Positions 5,626 through 10,263 of a DNA stretch of 10,263 nt are shown here, in pieces. Origin of the DNA: CAZYJD01 sp964647785 (GTDB lineage: Bacteria; Bacteroidota; Bacteroidia; NS11-12g; UBA9320); the NCBI GenBank assembly GCA_964647785.1, contig CAZYJD010000073.1:1-10263 (forward strand). Direction: 5' to 3'. The position numbers were made by a program, and so were the translations under genes. A model generated the notes under the pieces. That model saw only the letters and a list, made by a program, of their open reading frames with translations, searched no databases and had not been told where the DNA came from. How positions within the stretch are numbered: the stretch's first letter is position 1; every line of letters begins with the position of its first letter.

Positions 5626-8600
5626 ATGAGAAAGTTTTTACTTCTTTTAATTTCAGTCATAACTTTTCAGTTTGCAGGCGTGCAAAAGGCCTCAGCTACC
5701 CACATGATGGGGGCTGATATTACCTACACCTGTGTGAAAGATTATGTGTTTAAAGTTCAAATCAAGGTTTATCGCGATTGTCGTGGTATTCCATTGGGGG
5801 GGATCGGTGGTACCATTCGATGTGTAAAAAGCAATGCAGCCATTAACTTCAGTCCAACAAAATCCACCATTCGAGATATCACCCCCGTTTGTGCCTCCGC
5901 TTCAAAGCGTTGTAATCCGCCAAACTCGGGTTTTGGGCAAGAAGGAATTGAAGAGCATACTTATGAGATCACCATTGATTTCAATAAGGCTCCATACTCG
6001 AATTTCAAGAATTGCTGCGAAATTCGTATTGAAACAGGGCAGTGCTGCCGAAATGGTGCAATTAGCACGGGTGCAGCCAACCAGAACTTCTTCACTTATG
6101 CAACCATCGATATTTGTAAAGCGAAGTGCAACAGTTCTCCAAACCTGACCACTGAGCCTATTGCTTACCTCTGCTGCGACCAGCCTTTCTTCTTTAACAA
6201 TGGTGCGAGTGACTTCGAAGGCGACTCAATCAGCTATTCATTTGCTGATCCTCTTCGCGGATGGAATCAGTCCATTGGTTACAATAGTGGTTATGCGAAA
6301 GATATTCCTTTTGATGTGTACTTCCCACCCAGAAGAAAGCATCCTTACAACAACCCAAATGCAGATCCTCCCGAAGGAATTTACCTCGATGAGGAATCAG
6401 GTGACTTGATATTCACGCCAACCGATTGTAATGAAGTAACAGTATTGGTGCTTGAAATGAAGGAGTGGAGGAAAGACTCCACAGGGAAATGGCAGATTAT
6501 TTCGGTGACCCGACGAGACGTTCAGATGGTGGTGCGACAATGTCCTGGAAACAATCCGCCTCAAATCAAAGGGAGCAACAACCACAGTGTTTGTGCCGGT
6601 TCTCAAATTTGTTTCAAAATCAGCTCTGATGACAAAGCCTATGTTCCCCCACCTCCTTTGCCAAAAGGTAAGGACGATACCGTAACCCTTACGTGGAACC
6701 GAGGTATTCCGGGGGCCACATTTAAAATTGTAGACCCAACCGCGCGATTACAGGAAGCAGAATTTTGTTGGACCCCGAAACGGGAAGATGCGCGATCGCT
6801 GCCGTATCAGTTCACGGTCACGGCACGTGATGATGCCTGTCCGCTGAATGCCGTTACCGTTCGTGCATTCAGGGTTCGTGTAAAACAACTTGCTGAGGCC
6901 ACCCGCGATATCGATACGCTGGTTTGTGGTGAGTATTCTGTCAATGCCATACCTATTGATGGTTTTGAAGGTACGCCGGATTACACCTGGACTCTACGCG
7001 ATAGCAATAGTAAAGTAATTCTGAATCCTAAAACTGCCCGTTTTACAAGCAATAATTTCTACCGTTCTACCCTCAAACAAGATACCATCAAATTCGGTAA
7101 AGGAGGGAAATACATCATTCAACTCGATCTGAACAACCTTGGAGTAAACTGTCCAAGTGTTTATCTCGACACCCTCGTGGTGCCACCACAGCTGGAAGTT
7201 GATCTTGCCCTGGGGCCTGATACCTTTGTCTGCGCGGGCGCAGTTCTGCGTTTGCAGCCAAGGCTTGCAAATGGAATTCAGCCATTTAAATATAAATGGT
7301 ATCGTCCTGTGGTACACGAAGATGGAGATACACTCAGTTATTTGGATGTCGCTCCATTCACGAAAGATACCAGTTACTTCCTGGAAGTAACCGATGACAA
7401 TGGTTGCAAAGAAGGAGACAGCATCCGTGTATTCCTGAAAGAAAACCCGGTAATCACTCTACCCCCTGATAAGCAAATCTGTGATTACGATGACTATCTC
7501 GTCATACCTAACCTGGATACAGCATATTGGCTTGATCCGGATGATAGTACGTTCCTTCGTCAGGGAGATACCCTCCAAAAGGAGTGGACCTTCAATGGGG
7601 CATGGTTTGCCGATACAGATACCATTCTAACCGAGTTTGAGGGACAATATGTACTCACAGTAACCGATAGTTTAGGATGTACGGATATCGATACATTTAA
7701 CCTTTTGGTCAATGATCCGATTATTCCCAATGCCGGACCTGATCAGACCCTCTGTTGGGATGATCTGATGGTGTTGGTTGGAAATGGTCTGGATACCGTT
7801 GGGCCAGGAAGAACGGGAACCTACAATTGGTCAGACATCAGCACATCTCCACCGCTAAAAGTGTTCAAAGGAAGTGAGGATACCCTGAGTTTCAAGATCA
7901 GAACCACAACCACTTTTGAAATGGAAATAGCCCAGGCAGAGGACACGCTGACTTGTTATGGTTATGATACTGTTACAGTGAATGTAAATGCCTTGCCCGT
8001 ACTCACCATGCCCGCCAATCAAAAGGTATGTTGCGATGCGGGTTTGATTACGCTGCAGGTGAGCGCACGTGCAGAGCCCGATGGCGGGGTCTGGAGTTGT
8101 AGGGAAGATCCATCGCTCGTTACAGGTAACCAATTCTATACGGATGGCGCTTGCAATCCAACTGCCACCAGCAATTACACTCTGATATATACTTATACCA
8201 GTCCAAGTACAGGTTGTGTGAATAAAGATTCTATCCGAATGACGGTGGCTCCACTGCCAAGGGTTGAGCTTGAACCCTACATCTTCGCTTGTCAGGATGC
8301 GGTTGAGGTAGATCTGGATGATTATGTAATACGTCCAATTAACCAAAGTCTTGGTAAAGCCGAATGGAAATGTCTTGATTGCGGGACTTATTCTACCAAT
8401 GACCTCATCTACAATGCCGGAAGTAGCTTCTTGCCCGATTTTAAATTGCGTGTAGGAGAGAATGTCTACACCTTGGTCAACCCTGATGCTGATACACTCA
8501 TGCTTGAATACACTTTCCAAAACGGTGATGGCTGCTTTAATAAGGATACCATTGCAGTTTACATTGTAAAGGTCCCTAAAATTACATTCAATGGTCCAAA

Positions 8601-10215
8601 TCCTGTTTGTGAAAATTATGGCTTGTTGCCTATGAATCAGCAAACTGGTGTGTTCCCCTCAGGCGGAAGTTGGACTTGCGTAGATACAGGTGGTATCTAT
8701 AGCCCATGTACGAATTTGGTTTGGGGCACGAAGGATACGTTGAACGTGATCTATGGAAACAGCAAGCCCGGATTGTACTACCTGCGTTACAATCTTGGAG
8801 GCGCATGTCCGGTTTGGCGTGATACCACCATGCGCATACATCCGCTTCCGGTAGTAAAAGTTAACCCCAGTACCTATGTGGATGGGGGGCTGTCCATTCG
8901 AACAGACCGACAAATTTGCGAAACAGATGGAAACGTGAACCTGAATGCAACGCCTCCGGGAGGTATTTGGAGCAGCGACCCTGTAGCGGCCGGTATGATC
9001 AGTGGCACACGCTTTATCACAGACAACGCCCCAAGAAATCAAGTCATCAACTTGGTCTACAGCTATACCAATCCTTCTACTGGTTGCCAAAATGCCGATT
9101 CTACAGACATCACGGTTCAGCCAATGCCTACGGTGGAAATCCTAACACCAGAGATTGATACATGCAGGGAGCCTAACCTTACGGTTGAATATTTGGCTGA
9201 TTACGCCAATACTTCAGGAATTACTTGGTTTGTTACTCCTGCAACAAATGTGTCGATAGCTGATAATCGTGCAAACCCGACCAACGTCGCATTCAATGCA
9301 AGTAATGATAGCACCAATCAGTTCATCGTCATTGCACAAACTGATGCCGGAGATGCCTGTCCTGCAACCAGCGCAGTGAAACTGATTCGCATTCACCCCA
9401 TTCCGGATGCTGAAATTGTTCCGGATGTGGAAGATGGTTGCCAACCTCTTCCCGTGAATTTTGACATCCTTGTAAACAACAAAGTGAACTCCACCAATAG
9501 TACCTATAATTGGGACTTTGGCGACGGTAATACAGGAACAGGCTTGCCAACGACTCACACATTCAATACCCCAGGTACAAATGATGTGAGTGTGCAAATG
9601 ATTAGCGAATATGGTTGCGATACCATCTTAAATTTCCCAATAGATGTGTATCCATTGCCTACGGCAGCATTTACGCCAACGCCCCGCAGCACAACGGCCG
9701 CATTGCCCAAGTTTAGTTTCAATAACGAGTCAAATGTGAATCCGATTCTCGGTAGCACCATTGTGCTGAATGAGTGGGATTTCGGTGATCCGTTGACCAA
9801 TGATGACACCAGTACTCGCAGAAATGCAGGTTGGTTCTATGGTGCAGATACTGCCACTTATCAGGTAACCCTTAAGGTTACGACCAATTATGGTTGTACT
9901 GATAGCACCTTTGATTTTGTGCAAGTGGGTCCGGATATTCTCGTTTACATCCCGAATGCTTTCTCCCCAGATGGCAGCGGACCGCTCACCAACGATCGCT
10001 TCAGAGTGGTGGCAAGTGGTTTCAAAACCTATGAAATGATCATCTTCAACCGCTGGGGTGAGAAGCTTTTCGAATCTACAGATATAACTGAAGGGTGGGA
10101 CGGCAATTATCAGGGACAACCTTGCCAGCAAGATGTGTACGCCTACCTGGCTAAATTCACAAACTTCAAGGGTGAAGAATTCGTTTACGACGGAACAATT
10201 ACCCTGATACGATAA
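5626..10215 (+). CDS. Giant modular surface protein (Ig-like/PKD) with T9SS type B (CHU_C, gliding-motility-associated) C-terminal domain
   Basis: A 1529-residue exported protein, probably a cell-surface adhesin. Residues 1-24 are a signal peptide (MRKFLLLLISVITFQFAGVQ, then KASA), followed by a Cys-rich N-terminal module typical of this Bacteroidota family (THMMGADITYTC, VYRDCRG, DITPVCASASKRC, EGIEEHTYEITIDF, several CC pairs). Next come about eleven Ig-like modules, each opening near a Cys (323, 434, 536, 619, 710, 802, 889, 995, 1098, 1180, 1272; spacing 82-111). PKD-type WDFGD motifs stand at 1296 and 1384. Residues 1440-1529 are the type B sorting domain (VYIPNAFSPDG, FNRWGEKLFES, GWDGNYQGQPCQQDVYAYLA, DGTITLIR). 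Such tails direct T9SS export and usually retain cargo at the surface. The frame is open to an ATG at 5488, but that start would put 46 residues before the signal peptide and lies upstream of the candidate promoter, so 5626 is chosen. No catalytic domain is seen; the ligand is unknown. Confidence 0.93.
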   Translation: MRKFLLLLISVITFQFAGVQKASATHMMGADITYTCVKDYVFKVQIKVYRDCRGIPLGGIGGTIRCVKSNAAINFSPTKSTIRDITPVCASASKRCNPPNSGFGQEGIEEHTYEITIDFNKAPYSNFKNCCEIRIETGQCCRNGAISTGAANQNFFTYATIDICKAKCNSSPNLTTEPIAYLCCDQPFFFNNGASDFEGDSISYSFADPLRGWNQSIGYNSGYAKDIPFDVYFPPRRKHPYNNPNADPPEGIYLDEESGDLIFTPTDCNEVTVLVLEMKEWRKDSTGKWQIISVTRRDVQMVVRQCPGNNPPQIKGSNNHSVCAGSQICFKISSDDKAYVPPPPLPKGKDDTVTLTWNRGIPGATFKIVDPTARLQEAEFCWTPKREDARSLPYQFTVTARDDACPLNAVTVRAFRVRVKQLAEATRDIDTLVCGEYSVNAIPIDGFEGTPDYTWTLRDSNSKVILNPKTARFTSNNFYRSTLKQDTIKFGKGGKYIIQLDLNNLGVNCPSVYLDTLVVPPQLEVDLALGPDTFVCAGAVLRLQPRLANGIQPFKYKWYRPVVHEDGDTLSYLDVAPFTKDTSYFLEVTDDNGCKEGDSIRVFLKENPVITLPPDKQICDYDDYLVIPNLDTAYWLDPDDSTFLRQGDTLQKEWTFNGAWFADTDTILTEFEGQYVLTVTDSLGCTDIDTFNLLVNDPIIPNAGPDQTLCWDDLMVLVGNGLDTVGPGRTGTYNWSDISTSPPLKVFKGSEDTLSFKIRTTTTFEMEIAQAEDTLTCYGYDTVTVNVNALPVLTMPANQKVCCDAGLITLQVSARAEPDGGVWSCREDPSLVTGNQFYTDGACNPTATSNYTLIYTYTSPSTGCVNKDSIRMTVAPLPRVELEPYIFACQDAVEVDLDDYVIRPINQSLGKAEWKCLDCGTYSTNDLIYNAGSSFLPDFKLRVGENVYTLVNPDADTLMLEYTFQNGDGCFNKDTIAVYIVKVPKITFNGPNPVCENYGLLPMNQQTGVFPSGGSWTCVDTGGIYSPCTNLVWGTKDTLNVIYGNSKPGLYYLRYNLGGACPVWRDTTMRIHPLPVVKVNPSTYVDGGLSIRTDRQICETDGNVNLNATPPGGIWSSDPVAAGMISGTRFITDNAPRNQVINLVYSYTNPSTGCQNADSTDITVQPMPTVEILTPEIDTCREPNLTVEYLADYANTSGITWFVTPATNVSIADNRANPTNVAFNASNDSTNQFIVIAQTDAGDACPATSAVKLIRIHPIPDAEIVPDVEDGCQPLPVNFDILVNNKVNSTNSTYNWDFGDGNTGTGLPTTHTFNTPGTNDVSVQMISEYGCDTILNFPIDVYPLPTAAFTPTPRSTTAALPKFSFNNESNVNPILGSTIVLNEWDFGDPLTNDDTSTRRNAGWFYGADTATYQVTLKVTTNYGCTDSTFDFVQVGPDILVYIPNAFSPDGSGPLTNDRFRVVASGFKTYEMIIFNRWGEKLFESTDITEGWDGNYQGQPCQQDVYAYLAKFTNFKGEEFVYDGTITLIR
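8020..8273 (+). repeat. Ig-like module repeat, copy A (within giant surface protein)
   Basis: Encodes residues 799-883. Opens QKVCCDAG, then GGVWSC, FYTDGACNP, YTYTSPSTGC and DSIRMTVAPLPRVE. It aligns through its whole length with copy B at 8911-9141, the clearest related pair among the modules. The match is at protein level; the DNA has diverged, so this is an old duplication or shared family rather than a recent tandem copy. Confidence 0.6.
8911..9141 (+). repeat. Ig-like module repeat, copy B (within giant surface protein)
   Basis: Encodes residues 1096-1172. Opens RQICETDG, then GGIWSS, FITDNAP, YSYTNPSTGC and DSTDITVQPMPTVE, matching copy A at 8020-8273 motif for motif. Two less similar modules lie between the copies, so they are not adjacent duplicates. 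Confidence 0.6.
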
Positions 10216-10238
10216 ATAGCGAATAAAACATCAGCATG

Positions 10239-10263
10239 AAGGGAGCGCCGAGGCGTTCCCTTT
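10239..10263 (+). terminator. Intrinsic terminator after the surface-protein gene
   Basis: AAGGGAGCGC pairs with GCGTTCCCTT (one G-T pair) around a CGAG loop, a ten-base-pair GC-rich stem starting 24 bases after the TAA. The stem is followed by T residues cut off by the window edge at 10263. The placement and strength fit the end of the plus-strand locus. The A-rich 5' flank could let it work in both directions if a convergent gene follows. Confidence 0.75.

Noticed and set aside
7855..8643. 262-codon open frame on the minus strand
   Set aside because: It lies wholly inside the giant surface-protein gene on the opposite strand, shows no recognisable domain, and the plus-strand protein is clearly real across the same span.

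Overview
The window looks like a chromosomal segment of a Bacteroidota bacterium with a type IX secretion system (T9SS), roughly 44% GC by eye. The evidence is a type A T9SS sorting tail on one protein, a type B (CHU_C / gliding-motility-associated) tail on another, an ECF sigma factor fused by overlap to an anti-sigma/outer-membrane-barrel protein, and near absence of Shine-Dalgarno sequences. I cannot place it below phylum. No rRNA, tRNA, CRISPR array, insertion sequence or attachment site is visible.

Left part (1-1930, minus strand) is a housekeeping cluster read leftwards: a Ldh-type NAD(P)-dependent 2-hydroxyacid oxidoreductase, a 51-residue single-pass membrane protein that is easily missed, and uracil-DNA glycosylase (ung). 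The small gene sits 9 bases after the oxidoreductase and its 3' end overlaps the start of ung, so the three are probably co-transcribed.

Right part (1931-10263, plus strand) is a surface-protein locus. An ECF sigma factor overlaps (ATGA) a protein with a short cytosolic N-terminus, one transmembrane helix, a ~150-residue acidic linker and a C-terminal outer-membrane beta-barrel. This is the architecture of the dual-membrane-spanning anti-sigma factors (Dma type) of Bacteroides. That gene in turn overlaps (TAATG) a gene for a secreted T9SS type A protein. After a 163-base gap comes a 1529-residue surface protein built of about eleven Cys-started Ig-like modules, two PKD motifs and a T9SS type B tail. 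A hairpin terminator closes the locus at the window's right edge.

The main find is a 12-base word, TGCAACGTTTGC, found just upstream of the sigma factor and again just upstream of the giant surface protein, each followed at identical spacing by TCT-N2-C-N-ATT. This looks like an ECF-type promoter. It suggests that the sigma factor drives its own operon and the adhesin gene, with the envelope-spanning barrel protein as sensor and anti-sigma factor. The promoter reading and the regulatory wiring are inference; the repeated sequence, gene order and overlaps are directly visible.
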